Positions 1-11,100 of a DNA stretch of 64,000 nt are shown here, in pieces. The position numbers were made by a program, and so were the translations under genes. Positions within the stretch are counted from its first letter, which is position 1. Each line of letters starts with the position of its first letter. The stretch is from NCBI GenBank assembly GCA_032358255.1, contig JAULBX010002445.1, positions 81,650 to 145,649 on the forward strand. Direction: 5' to 3'. This DNA comes from Heterotrichella gracilis. Its lineage: Eukaryota; Sar; Xanthophyceae; Tribonematales; Xanthonemataceae. The notes below the pieces were generated by a model, which was not told the DNA's origin, did not search any database, and was given only the letters and a program-made list of their open reading frames with translations.

Positions 1-464
1 TAACGTATCACAAGCAGCATGGCAACAGTAGTGGCACATAGCGAGCAAACAGTCAAACTGATGTTGGGTCGGAGCATTTTGCATGCATGCGTATGTGCAT
101 GCATGTGAAAGACTTTCACCAAGAGTTCAAGCTTGTCCTGAAATATCCTCACCCGTTTGCCTATTTCGTTAAAATTATACTGGGCTGTGCATTACCCAAA
201 AGTGAAGCGTTATATATGGCTGCCCCTGGGCTAGATTCAGGCTTAGATTGCACATATATACTGTCACCTTAAGGATTTACAGGTGTAAGTTACAAGGCAG
301 TTGTCTCGTTGTTACCTCTAAGCGCAGTTGCAACAAAAGTCACTGTTATCATTGTGAAGCTGGTCTCAGCAACTGTTGCTAACACTGAAGTGTACAACAC
401 TGTATGTCAGCACGCCCTACCCCACCCCATGAGGCCATAGGCCACAGGCCTAGCCACCGCCAAC
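1..464. other. Spacer upstream of the first gene
   Basis: No coding frame with family resemblance is visible here. The only notable sequence is a GCATGCATGC-rich stretch at 81-106, described separately. The rest is presumably the promoter and 5' untranslated region of the gene starting at 465. Confidence 0.5.
81..106. promoter_or_regulatory. ATGCATGC-rich box upstream of the 465 gene
   Basis: Two overlapping GCATGCATG cores lie in 26 bases. The same self-complementary octamer recurs close to the start codons of several other genes in this window (27111, 40013, 61472). It resembles the plant RY element CATGCATG, which B3 proteins bind. A regulatory role here is inference from position only. 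Confidence 0.3.
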
Positions 465-1430
465 ATGAAGTTCTTCAGCAAAGGCAAGGGACCATCAACG
501 TCAACTCAGGGTACAATCTCAGACCCTGTCCGCCATATCCTACATAGCCTGCAGGAGGGTTGTACCCATACCATAGAAGAGAAGGCCCTGTTCGTGTTGG
601 GCCACAAGCATAACGCGGGGCTGAGCGCCAGCCAGTGGTCTGAGCTATGGAGGCAGCTACCCTCTGACCTAAAACTGGCGACTGTGAAGTTGCAGAGAGA
701 GAGCTGGGCCAACCCTGGTGAGCAAACTGTCCACGTAGCACTCCACCTGCAACACCTCCCGTCCCCATTGCGCCATCACTGTACAGTACATCTATGTATC
801 ACAGTTCCTCTCTGGTTTCGTTCCCAAGTCACTCTGCAATCCCACCATCCTGCTTCAAGCAGCCAGTTGAGTTTCTGTTAAAAGTTAACTTTTAGGACGG
901 TCACCATGTATGCAAATTTTGCTCAGCTTCTTATCTCAAACTGCTATCAGATGCTTGCCTGCCCTGGAAGCTACTCGTTGTTGAACATGGCAACCCCCTT
1001 TGCATGCCCTGCACCCCCTACCTAGCTCTCAATCGCAGGGTCGCAAAGCGGGCCAAGCCGGGCCGGAGATCCGGCTCAAGCAGCCATCCAGGTGGCGCAG
1101 CAGCAGGAGCTGGTGGTGCAGCAGGTAGTGCAGGCAGTGCAGCAGGTAGAGCAGGCAATGCAGCAGGTAGCGCAGCAGCTACAGAAGCTACAGAAGCAGC
1201 AGCAGCCCTTGGCCCCGCCACCTCCCAGGTTAGTCGGCGACGCCAACGTGACCTCATTTTTATCAGGGCGATGAGCTGAGTCATGACAGGTGATTGAAAA
1301 CGTGCCTGTGTCTCGCACCAGGGGCACAAAGGGGAGACCAAGGAAGAAGGTGGCAGGCAAGGCGTCCAAGAGGAGCAGCTTGACAACCATTTTTGAGGGT
1401 GACGATCCATGTCAACCCACGACCCCTTGA
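465..1430 (+). CDS. Gln-rich, AT-hook-like small protein of unknown function
   Basis: The family is not recognised. Three exons join with matching phases: 465-717 (phase 1), 1039-1228 (phase 2) and 1322-1430, giving about 183 residues. Exon 1 encodes a start at MKFFSKGKG and a mostly helical-looking, moderately polar region. Exon 2 encodes a long Gln/Val/Ala heptad-like stretch (repeats of the type VQQVVQAVQQVEQAM) that looks like a coiled coil, ending in PLAPPPP. Exon 3 contains TKGRPRKK, which resembles an AT-hook (the core GRP flanked by basic residues), then a basic Lys/Ser segment and a TGA stop. A chromatin- or DNA-associated protein is a reasonable guess from the hook and the basic tail. 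The gene lies directly upstream of a broken aminotransferase, with no shared function evident. Confidence 0.55.
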
Positions 1431-1499
1431 GGGTGGAGGTGTAAGCAGCGCACCACCATTTATACTTTGCTGCCATATAGGCATGCAGAATTAGCACTG

Positions 1500-2457
1500 G
1501 GATACTACTCGCCCGTGCTGGTGTCGCAGCTTGCGGCTAAGAAGCAGGGCTAGGCAGGGCTGTTCCTGGATGCCAAGCATGACCTGCACCTTCAGGAGGG
1601 TCCTCCTGAGACACCTCTGTGTCAAGGGCAAGACGCCGGCCATCAAGGTAGTGTGGAGGGTTTGCAAACCCTAAGCAGTCAACACATCCACCCCCCCCAC
1701 ACACACACAATCCCCAGAGGCTCATTCTACACGGCCCCACACCCCACTAAACCCCATAGCACGTCCGCACTCACACCCATCCATTTATCACCCCCCAGGG
1801 ATCCATTCTGCCGGGCGTCACCGCGCCTCTGTCACGAGATTATCCGACTTCGGGGCAACACCGTGGAGAAAGTGGATGTGCACATCCTTGATGGAGGCCG
1901 ACGAGGTGTTCACCACAGGCACTGCGATGGTGCTGTGCGCGGTGGGCAGCATCACTTTCAGGGGGAACGGGCAGTTTGGCAGTGAGGGGCAGCCAGGTAC
2001 GTGGTGCCTGGTGTTTTTTGGCACTGGAAAGTTACAGTTGCATGCCTGATCTGATGCGTTCCCATTTACGCTACAAGGCGTGCAGTGCAACCTATTCGCA
2101 AGAAGGCAGCCTGCCTGGTGCTCGTGTCTGTTTTTCCACCGCTGTGATGGTTTGGTCAGGGTTGAGGGTTGAAACGCTTGTGGACTTGCTGACTGATCCT
2201 GTGTTGACTTTAACATCTATATAGCGTCATGATAGTGTCCTCCTTGGCGCCGCTTGTGCAAGCCCTACTGCTCACCTGGATTGTACGGCTAATTGCATAT
2301 AAATAAAAGATAAAGGTGAATGACATGTGCTATGTGCAGCTGAATGCACGTAATTAATAAATGATATGTGCGTGTGCAGGTCCTACCACGCTTGAGCTGT
2401 ACACCGCGCTGACTGGGCAAGGAGGAGGACCCCTTTGGCTGGGTGGTGCCGCTGTGA
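1500..2457 (+). pseudogene. Broken, 5'-truncated branched-chain aminotransferase (BCAT)
   Basis: BCAT is the PLP enzyme that interconverts branched-chain amino acids and their 2-oxo acids. Recognisable family segments appear in the right order but in shifting frames. YYSPVLVSQLAAKKQG at 1503 runs into an in-frame TAG at 1551, followed by LFLDAKHDLHLQE. Then come CVKGKTPAIK (to 1647, shifted), GSILPGVT at 1799, HEIIRLRGNTVEKVDVHI at 1833 (shifted), and MEADEVFTTGTAMV at 1891 (shifted). After an intron (1997-2379) comes ELYTALTG, then KEEDPFGWVVPL at 2419 (shifted), ending in TGA. That is one nonsense codon and four frameshifts. The N-terminal half and the catalytic-lysine region were not found. 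TAG is a normal stop elsewhere in the window, so codon reassignment does not explain it. Assembly indels are possible but unlikely, because neighbouring exons are clean. Confidence 0.8.
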
Positions 2458-3494
2458 GGGCACGTGCAGCAGGGTTGAAGGGTCGGGGTGTAGGGGTTAC
2501 GGCAAACAGCAGGACCTCTTTTCAGCTGAGTTTGAGGAGCCTTTGCCCAGGTTGTGAACCGCATTTTGTAACAATTTCGACATGGGCTGCGCCACTGTCA
2601 TGGGACACCACTCCACTACTTATCAACCACATGCATGCATATATACCAGTTGGGGAGCGTTTGCAAACTAGTCTAAGCAACTTGGAATTGGGCTTTGCCT
2701 TAGAAGTAACCCAACCCATGCCAGTACTTGGTGGCCAGTAGAACACCAGTCGAGTTCCAACAGATGTCGAGGGCTTCGGGGGCTCTCCTTGCGGCAGGGC
2801 GGGCCAAAGATAGGTATCGCCAGGGTATCGCCCACCTGAACAGTGGCAGTCGTATGGTGACGCAGCTGTTCCCTGGCACCATCAGTAGTAGATTCGTACG
2901 CTCTGTAGGTGGGTAGAGTGCCGAAGCTTGTAACAGCAAGATGTAGATACGTCGCAAGTGCGCGCCTGTATTCGGTAATGGAACCTTCAACGTTTATCAT
3001 ACTATTGCTATTGCTTGCATGACCAGCGTCTCTACACGTTCGCACGCAGTCGAAGCTGAGCTCTGCTTGCCAGTCGGGCCCAAGTGTTTACAAAGCTTCC
3101 ATCCTGAGCAACCTTCCACCGCGATTCGCGGTCGCGCGATCGCCAGCCCCTCACGAACCGATCGCCGGCCCCTCGCGACGCCACCTCAGCCAGCCCGCAG
3201 AAGGTTTCCGGACGCGTGACATCATGCCCTGCGCTTTCCTCCGGTACCAGCCTCGGTCCAGCTCAGCGCCAGCTCCGGCGGAGCTTCAAGAAGCTTCGAA
3301 AAACGTCCGGACATTGGTTCGTCGTCGGCGCCACGGGTGCAAATCTGATCCTGCCCTCGCCCAACACCCGCCACAACCGGGCAGAATCCCAAACCGCCTG
3401 GCCTCATGCAAGGCCTCAGGGCCAGAGCAAGGGGACTCTTGCACCCACCCACTTTGCTTCAAGTACCAGGTCGCAGCACACAGCTGGAGCAGGC
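2458..3494. other. Spacer between BCAT remnant and response-regulator gene
   Basis: No exon with recognisable family content is seen on either strand. The open frames here (for example 3216-3566) are short, Arg/Pro/Ser-rich and unlike any family I know. The region just upstream of 3495 is C-rich and is probably 5' untranslated sequence of the next gene. An ATGCATGCATATATA stretch lies at 2631-2645. Confidence 0.4.
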
Positions 3495-5846
3495 ATGAAC
3501 AGGGTATGCCGGATGATCAACGCTCGCTTGCTGACTGTTGCAGAGTTATCGCTGATAGGCAACTGACATAACAGACAGGTTGAGGCTGCCACCACTTGGC
3601 ACGCACCCCCATTGTCAGCGCCGAGTGACCTGTTGTCACAATTTTGCGGGAACAGCCTTTGGGCAGCTGTATCTTGAACATGACGCTTCCCAGGGTGCCC
3701 AGCTTCTCTACCCGGCCTGGATTCCCCACAGGGCTGCAGGTGGGGAACGAGGCAGGGCGTGAAAGCTTCGCGTGGGCTTGGAAACCCTTGGAATGAGGCG
3801 GTCTGACTTGACAGCTCTGTCATGCAGGTGTTGCTAGTCGAGAGGAATGAGAGCGCAAGAGAGAAGGCTACAAAGCAGTTGAAAGACCTGAGTTATGACG
3901 GTAGGTGCCGAGGGGAAAGCTGGTGCTTTGTGCACAGCCTTGTGTGGGTGCTTCCTTTCTTTGTCATGGGGCAGTATCTTCCATGCCACCTCGGTTTGCT
4001 GGCACCAACTGGCAGCATCATCCCCCTTTTCTGCAGTCACGAGTTGTAGCAGTTGTGAGGAGGCACTGGAAGCTGTCAAGGCAGCAGAATCCCCACTGGA
4101 CATCGCCCTCGTCGAGGTACGCACTCTGATATTTGCCGTTACTAAAAACCAGCCCATTGGACCAAGCGAGGCACGTCATCATCACATGACACACCTTCTA
4201 GTTTAGAAGTATTCTACGCTTGTAACCCTCGTGGGTTGCAGTGGGGCTGTTATCGCAGCACTGCGAAGCTTTGTGTGCCTCATGGCTAGACATTACGGTT
4301 GTCCGATATGTGTTGAGCGAAGCAGTGATTTTTGTACGACGTAGCAGGACAAGGTCGTTTGTGCCGTCTTGCACCCAGTGCTTTTTCACGCCGTTTTGGG
4401 TGCTTGGTTGTTCGTTTGGGTTCACTTTGCCCGTTGCACCATGTCCTCCCACCCCATGGCATCCGCCAGAATGGCCGCCAACCCCGAGGCATGTCACCTA
4501 GCACAGGCGGACTTGTTTTCTGAGGAGACCGACACCATCAAGGCGTTCCTCGAGCTCATCCAGCCTCTACCGCTGGTGCTCATGTCTGAGAACGGCCACG
4601 CGAACGAGGTGATGAAGGGGATCAAGCTGGGTGCTGTCGACTTTCTGGAGAAGCCCCTGTCCTCCCTGAAGCTTCGGAACATTTGGCAGCATGTTGTGAG
4701 GAAGGTAGGCTTGAAAGCAATGTTCTTTGATCACTTGGGTCGTATGGGCGACATCCTTGTATTCTGCACCGTTCCTTGCCACGATCTGGGAGCATTGGTG
4801 ATGTGGCTGCATGTCACCAACCTCGGGTCTGTGGGCATGCAGATGATGTCAGACATGAAGCCGAAACCCACCTCCAAGGTGTCACCCATGGAGGGCGTGG
4901 AGAAGGTGCGAGCTTTGCCTCATCTCCAGTGGGTATCACTTCCTTTTCTCATCTCTGAACACCAACTTGCACCAATGCACAGTACAACATCATTCTGCCA
5001 TATCAAACAGCAGGGTGCACTGGCGCTGAAAGCTGCTCTTCCACACAGGAGGGCTCCCCTCTGTCGCCCAAAACGCCCTCACCCTCAGCATCAGGGGCGG
5101 AGGCAGCCAGCATCACCTCCAACCACAGCAAGATGTGCGAGGGCGAGTCATCCTCCAACAGCGAGGGCTCCAAGGAGAACAAGCAGGATGGGGCGGACTC
5201 GAAAACAGCCAGCGCGCTCTCGCGGCCGGATGACGTAAAGCCCAAGGCAAAGCCTGCGCCAATCATGCCCACCCACCGGCCACCGCTGGCCATCAAGCCC
5301 ACGTCGTATTGCATGATGCCTGCGATGCAGGGCTTCATGCCTCCTGGAGGTAAGGAGTAGTGATTTGAAACCCCATCCACAGCGTGTGGACTCTCAACAC
5401 TGAGGCTGGTTTTTGCTTATTGTGCTTTTGTGGAACTGCTTTCATGCTGCAAACCCTTGACCAATATCCTGCCTGCAGGCTGGCGGGCACCCGCCAACGG
5501 CTGCGTATGGGGCACACCCGTCGCTACTCCACAAACCGGCGCTGCGCCACCCCCTCCCATGCCAGCGCCTCTGCCAGGCATGCACGCCTTCCAGCCCGCC
5601 ATGGTGCCGCCCATGATGGGCGCCATGCCGGTGCCCATGATCCCCACGCCGCACATGGTGCCTGTGGTCCCCCACGAGCTCCCCCAGACCAGCCAGACAG
5701 CCACCACATACGCGCCTGTCTTTGAGCTGGAGCTTGATGCCAGCTGCTGGGGAGAGGACAAGGCCCCCATTGGGCTGTCGCTCAAGAAGTCCCCCTCGCT
5801 CGTCGACCTCATCAACAAGTCGCTGACCTCCTCCGTGGCCTGCTGA
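3495..5846 (+). CDS. APRR2-like pseudo-response regulator lacking a GARP domain
   Basis: Seven exons join in phase: 3495-3503, 3828-3900, 4037-4116, 4507-4704, 4843-4905, 5049-5349 and 5479-5846, giving about 363 residues. The three-codon first exon (MNR) is the least certain part. Residues 4-120 form a receiver-like fold: VLLVERNESAREKA, then DIALVE where the phospho-acceptor Asp of true receivers is replaced by Glu (about residue 54), then LGAVDFLEKPL with the conserved Lys (about 103), then LRNIWQHVVRK, which closely resembles plant APRR2 and related GARP regulators. No Myb/GARP domain or SHAQKY motif follows. Instead there is a Ser/Lys/Pro-rich linker, a Pro/Met-rich stretch and a conserved-looking C-terminal motif, GLSLKKSPSLVDLI. 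The protein is probably nuclear and acts through protein contacts rather than by direct DNA binding; that role is inference. Confidence 0.8.
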
Positions 5847-8172
5847 GCTGCCCCTTGCAGCGTGCGCCCGCAGCCTGTCAGCAGCGGCTGCGGGAAGCGA
5901 ATGCGCCAGTGCCCAGCATTTATTTATTTGCGGGCAGCTCAGAAGGGATCACGGAGGCGGCAGCGGCTTGGTATTTGGAGGGCTAATCTACAGCAGCAGT
6001 GGCACTTTTAGTGCTTTGACACTATCAAGGGGAACAGCTGGGGCTGTGGGGGCAATTTGGGACAAGGGTATTGATGCGCACTCAGGCACATCGTCTCCTT
6101 TCCATCCCGTGCGTTTTTGTTACGAGGAGAGAGAGCGTGCGTGGAGTCATAGGTGGAGTTGGATGTAGGGCAGGATGGACTACAGATCATAGTGTTTCAC
6201 TCACTTCAACCTTATTCAAGCAAAAAGTATCACCATTCATTGTTGCTATCGCAACCGGCTACGTTGCTATTCGCTGCTGATGCACGTGGCACCCAACGCT
6301 TGTGCAGTCAGGCTCAATTGACATTGACTTTGCCCTTAAGAAGAACGTATCTGGGGTTTGTGGGGGGTGCTGAGGGGTTTATTTAGATTGCTTTTCTTGG
6401 CATTGGTATGCCCAGCGGGGCAGAAATGTGCTGGAATATGGTGCACATTTCTGCAGCATATTCTGCACAGTGTCCTCTGGGGAATTTATGGGGTAGGGTG
6501 CTTGGGTCTGGCATCTAGCACTTGCATTTTTTCCAGGCTCCTGGAGCAGCTATTTGAAGCAAATTTCCAGCAAGTGGTGTTGCTCCATTAACCCTGTCGA
6601 CAACACTCAAAAAAACCTTTTTAGAAATTAAATCGCTTTTTGCGTGGTACGGTCAACCTTTTCTCGCGCACTGATTGCACCGTTCAGAGCCTAATCCTCT
6701 TTTACTCAGCGCGGCAAACCTCTGGTATATCTGACGGGCCTGGCGGATTTCACCAGATTGATTTTCGTTATCGCCTTGATGCCACACAACTTTTTTTACT
6801 CGCAAACAAGCTATTGCATGCGCATTCCTCAACGCGTTGAGTGCTCTGTGCTCTACTAGCAGGCCTACTGGTTGGTCCAGTGGGTTGTGCTGGTCAAACG
6901 TACGCTGGGTTTAAAAGTGCGTGTTTGTATGGTCTTTTTTTGTGTTTTTGTGTTTTGGACTGTCCGGCATACCTCCAGGTGGTTTAGGGTTAGGGTTTAG
7001 GGTCCTGCTGGCCATGGTCCGCTGGAGGGCTTTTGTTTTTTTGCCAGGTTCTCGGTGCTTGTTCACACTTGGCGTGGTGGCACTGTTAGCGGTGTGTTGA
7101 GGGGATTTGAGGGCATGGGTTCAATTTGCATGCACCACCGGGGGGCCAAACGCTGGCATTTTCACACCTCCAAGTTATGTTACCCTTTGCGGGGTACCTT
7201 GACCATACTTACCCTGCATTGATTTGGGCTGGGGCACGAGGGTTTATTGCCAGCATGTAACGTATGCTATGCGGTGCAACTCCCTCAAGAGAGAAAGGAA
7301 GATACAGAAAGCCCCCACACACGGCAAAACCAACTTGACGATGGCCCATGGTGGGAAGTTCCATGGTGGGCTGAGCAGCCTGGTCACTTGACCAGGCTTG
7401 AGCGCATGTGGCCACTGGAGTACTGGTTCTGCCAAAATGTATTCCAAAATTGACATTGCCAACGGCGCTGCACGCCATGAGAAGTAGACACGGAAAGGGA
7501 CCCATAGAGGCGGAGTTAGGGGGTCACTGGCCATCACCAGGGCACCACAACCAGCCAGAACGGCTGGCCAAGCTGCACATGGGCCTTATTAGGCCCCGGC
7601 GTGATAATAAATGGTTGCCATGGTTACACTGAGAGTGTTGAACACTTTTCAAAACCAGTGTCCCGGGCACCACACCCACAACAGTATGGCAGCAGCCTGC
7701 TGCTTTGCCTATGGGCCATGCCCCAAGCTGGCAATCACGCAATGTTAATGCTGTCACAGTGTGCCACATGGCACATGCACTGCCATAGTGTGCCATGTGG
7801 CACATGCATGCAGCCACGGGAGGCCCAATGGGATGGGATGGCATGGCATGGCACCGTGCCACACTGGCAGTGGTGCGCACAGCCCCGGCAGTCCTCCCGG
7901 CCTCCTGAGGCTGAAGCCCAGCGCCATGGGGCATTCCATTATTGCCCCTCCCCCCTCCCCGGCCTAATGGAACCCACACAGGCAGCAGCGCTGGTGCTGA
8001 CAGGTGGCGCAGGGTCAGACCCCGCCCCCCAGGAGACCTTTCCACCCTGGGATGCGGATACCCTAGGGTCCCCAGGACAGACAAGAGCACCTCCTGGGGT
8101 TGATCCAACTGTTGGATCTGATGCACCTAGGAGCTTTCGCATGTGGCGAGTGTAGCGGGGCGCCCCCCCGGC
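5847..8172. other. Intergenic region between convergent genes
   Basis: The first several hundred bases are presumably the 3' untranslated region of the response-regulator gene. TTTAGGG-like repeats occur near 6985-7005. A 14-base inverted repeat lies at 7761-7774 and 7790-7803. At 7978-8025 there is a diverged copy of the terminal pcyA exon region (8200-8245). Long frames on both strands at 7524-8155 mirror each other, are low in complexity and are not considered genes. Confidence 0.5.
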
Positions 8173-11100
8173 TCAGTCGGACTCCCGAGGTTGCCCACCG
8201 GTACCGCTGGCAGCGCTTGTGCTGACAGGTGGCGGCGCCACGTCAAACATCACCTCCCGCATGTACCTGGCCATGGCAGCACACGCAGGGTCACATAAAA
8301 AGGTCTGGTACATGAAATGCTGGACACTGGGGGACAGGTATGTCTGGGTCGTCAGGGTTGAGTGTTGGTTTAGGGTCCAGGTGGCATTGATGCCAGCACA
8401 GGTGGGTGCCATATCTGTGGCGGCACGCACATGCATGTACTTGGCATGGCAAGTGGCATTTTCATTCTTGCACCCACCTGCCAGCAAAGTCTTCATTCCC
8501 TTTTAAAATTTTAATTTCCCCCTTTCCCCCTTCATTTTCTCCCTATTTTTGGCACCCACCTTTCGGCAAAGTCTGGTGAGAACGCCGCCTCCAGCACGCG
8601 CCTTGTCTTGTCGTTACGCAGCTGGAACTCGCAGTAGCGCTGCTGGCACTCGAGTACCTCCGCCTGCCGCTGCGCCCTGGAGGAGTAGGGTGGTAGGGTA
8701 CGGGTCAGATGGGGTAGAGCCAGCGCCACCACACAGGTGTAACGACCCCAGCGCCACCTAGGGTACCACCCACGCTCCCATACATCATCAGCCTGCTACT
8801 TTGGGGTCTTGGAGTTCACCCCCACTTGGTGGCTTAATTGTGCTGCGCCAACCTTGCAACCTGCAAGATTGCGCGCTTGGACCGTGCATCGTAAACCCTC
8901 TGCCCTACAACCCTAGCCATGGGGCAATGTCGCACAACCCCCACGCCCTCTGCCTACTTAAGGACTCAGGCTAAAGCGTGTACCCCATAATAAATCCCCG
9001 TACGTGCTCGTTTCAACGGGCTGCGCCAGCCTGGCACCCTGCAGGAACGCCCGGTGCAGGGCCACAGCGCAACCGAAACCCTAAACCCTTACACTCTAAA
9101 CCCTAGGGTAGCACCCAGCGCCCCAGGCGGCACCAACGCCAAACCTACTACTTGAGGGTCTAGGATTTTATCGCTCACTTGTTGGTTTGGATGGGCTGCG
9201 CCAGCCTGGCGACCTGCAGGAACGCGCGGTGCAGGGCCACTGCATAGCGTATGAACGAGGCCAGCTCCTCCGATGTCACTGGGCGCACGATGATGCACAG
9301 GTCCGAGAAGATGGGCATGCCCCAGGGGGGGATGGAGCGGTTGCTCTCCAGGCCAAACTCCGACTGCAGGCGCCTGCGGCAGGATTAATGTTTTGCTTTA
9401 AATGTTCAAATCCAGATCAGGGGTGTTTAGAGGATTAGGGTTTGGGGTTTAGGGCCACAGCGCAGCGGATGAGCGAGGAAAGCTCCTCGGAGGTCACTGG
9501 GCGCACAATGATGCACAGATCCAAGGAAATGGGCATGCCCCACGGGGGGATGGAGCGGTTGCTCTCCAGGCCAAACTCAAACTGCAGGTGCCTGTGGCAG
9601 GATTACGGTTTAGGTGCCGAGGGGATTAGGGTTTAGGGTTGCTTGTAAGCCAAGCTCGGACCGGGGCGCCTGGAGCAGGGTTGAGAGTCAAGGGCTTCAG
9701 AGGATCGGGGGTCAAAAATGCTTTGAGAACCCACATGCCTGCTGCTGCAACAATGATGCACATTGGCGCACAGTGAAAATCGGCAGGAAAAGATGGCAGG
9801 GGGTCTAAAGTGTGGGAATAATGACTCACGATGCCAGCTGCGCAAAGACGGGTGGCAGGGACCGGTTGCGCGCCACCGGGCATGGGTCCATGATGGCCAA
9901 TGACACTCGGTCTCCATTGCCCACCATATCCAGCGACAGGATTGGCACGTCGAACTCGGGATTGGGGTACATCACGCAGTGGAGGACCTGCATGGGATTG
10001 CGATTTGGGATTGGGTTGGGAAACAATAATCAGCTGCATTATGAACGCCCCCTGTGCTAAATGCTGCAGCAGAATTTGAAGAAATAGACTTTATTTTGAC
10101 AGATGTAACCATGCACCAGTCCCTTCCCTCCCTACCCTTTGACCACCCACCGCTTGTACCTACCCCCCTTGCACCCACCCACACCCACTCACCCCACCCC
10201 CACCTGCAGCCCACCTTGTGGATGCGCCAGCTCAAGGTGCAGCTTCCTAAACGCACAGCTGCTGTGCACGCAACTCGCAACTCCAATCTCTCCCATAAAC
10301 TCCACCAATGCATATTTCCCCCCTTATTTTTCACCCACCCACCCACCCACCCACCCCACCCCCACCTGTAGCCCATCCTGTCGGTGCGCAAGCTCGAGGT
10401 GCAGCTTCCTGAACACGCGGCTGTTGTAAGCCCGGTTCTCAATCTGCATGCGAGGCCATCCAGGCTCGTCCCGCTTTGGGGGTACCGCGTCGGAGTATCC
10501 CCACATGCCTGCCTTGCCCTCGGGGTCGCAGCTGTCACGGTATTTGAATTCCTGCAGTTGTAAAAGCTGTGTTAAGGTGTTTGATGCGCTGAGGTGAGGG
10601 ATTTATTGAGGGTTTTGAAAGGGTTCTCGAACTGCATGCGGGGCCACCCTGGCTCGTCCCGCTTGGGGGTACCGCCTCGGAGTATTCCCACATGCCTGCC
10701 TTGCCCTCAGGGTCGCAGCTGTCCCGATATTTGAACTCCTGCAAAGAATTGGAAAGGGGTTGGGAAGGGGATTTCACCCGATTCCACTTTTCTTTGATAC
10801 ATATTCTTTATTTGCTTTATTTAATTTTGATTGTTTTTCAGTCACATTTTCCAGCAGGTACAGCGCCAGCTCCATAGATGTATGGTTAAATGTGTCTATT
10901 ACAATTCTTTATCCATCCACTTCTTTTTTATTGTATATTTATGGTCCAGCGGGTACAGCCCCAGCTCCATCTCTCCAGCACCTGCCTCCACTCCCCATCT
11001 TAACTGCATATATTTAATTTCCATAACATTTATTTATTTCTATATTATGTACCTGGTCCAGTGGGTACAGCCCCAGCTCCATCTCCAGCACCTGCCTCCA

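Noticed and set aside
1551-1553. TAG in the aminotransferase as a recoded glutamine codon, as in some ulvophytes
   Set aside because: TAG is the terminal codon of the DUF3411 and MINDY genes here, and four frameshifts also break this gene.
7524-8155. Overlapping 184- and 200-codon frames on both strands
   Set aside because: Low-complexity, mutually antisense, with no motif; part of the interval is a decayed copy of the last pcyA exon region.
9442-9636. Second functional copy of the pcyA exon as an alternative exon
   Set aside because: It lacks the donor side of the true exon, is cut by a TTTAGGG tract and would disrupt the frame if used.
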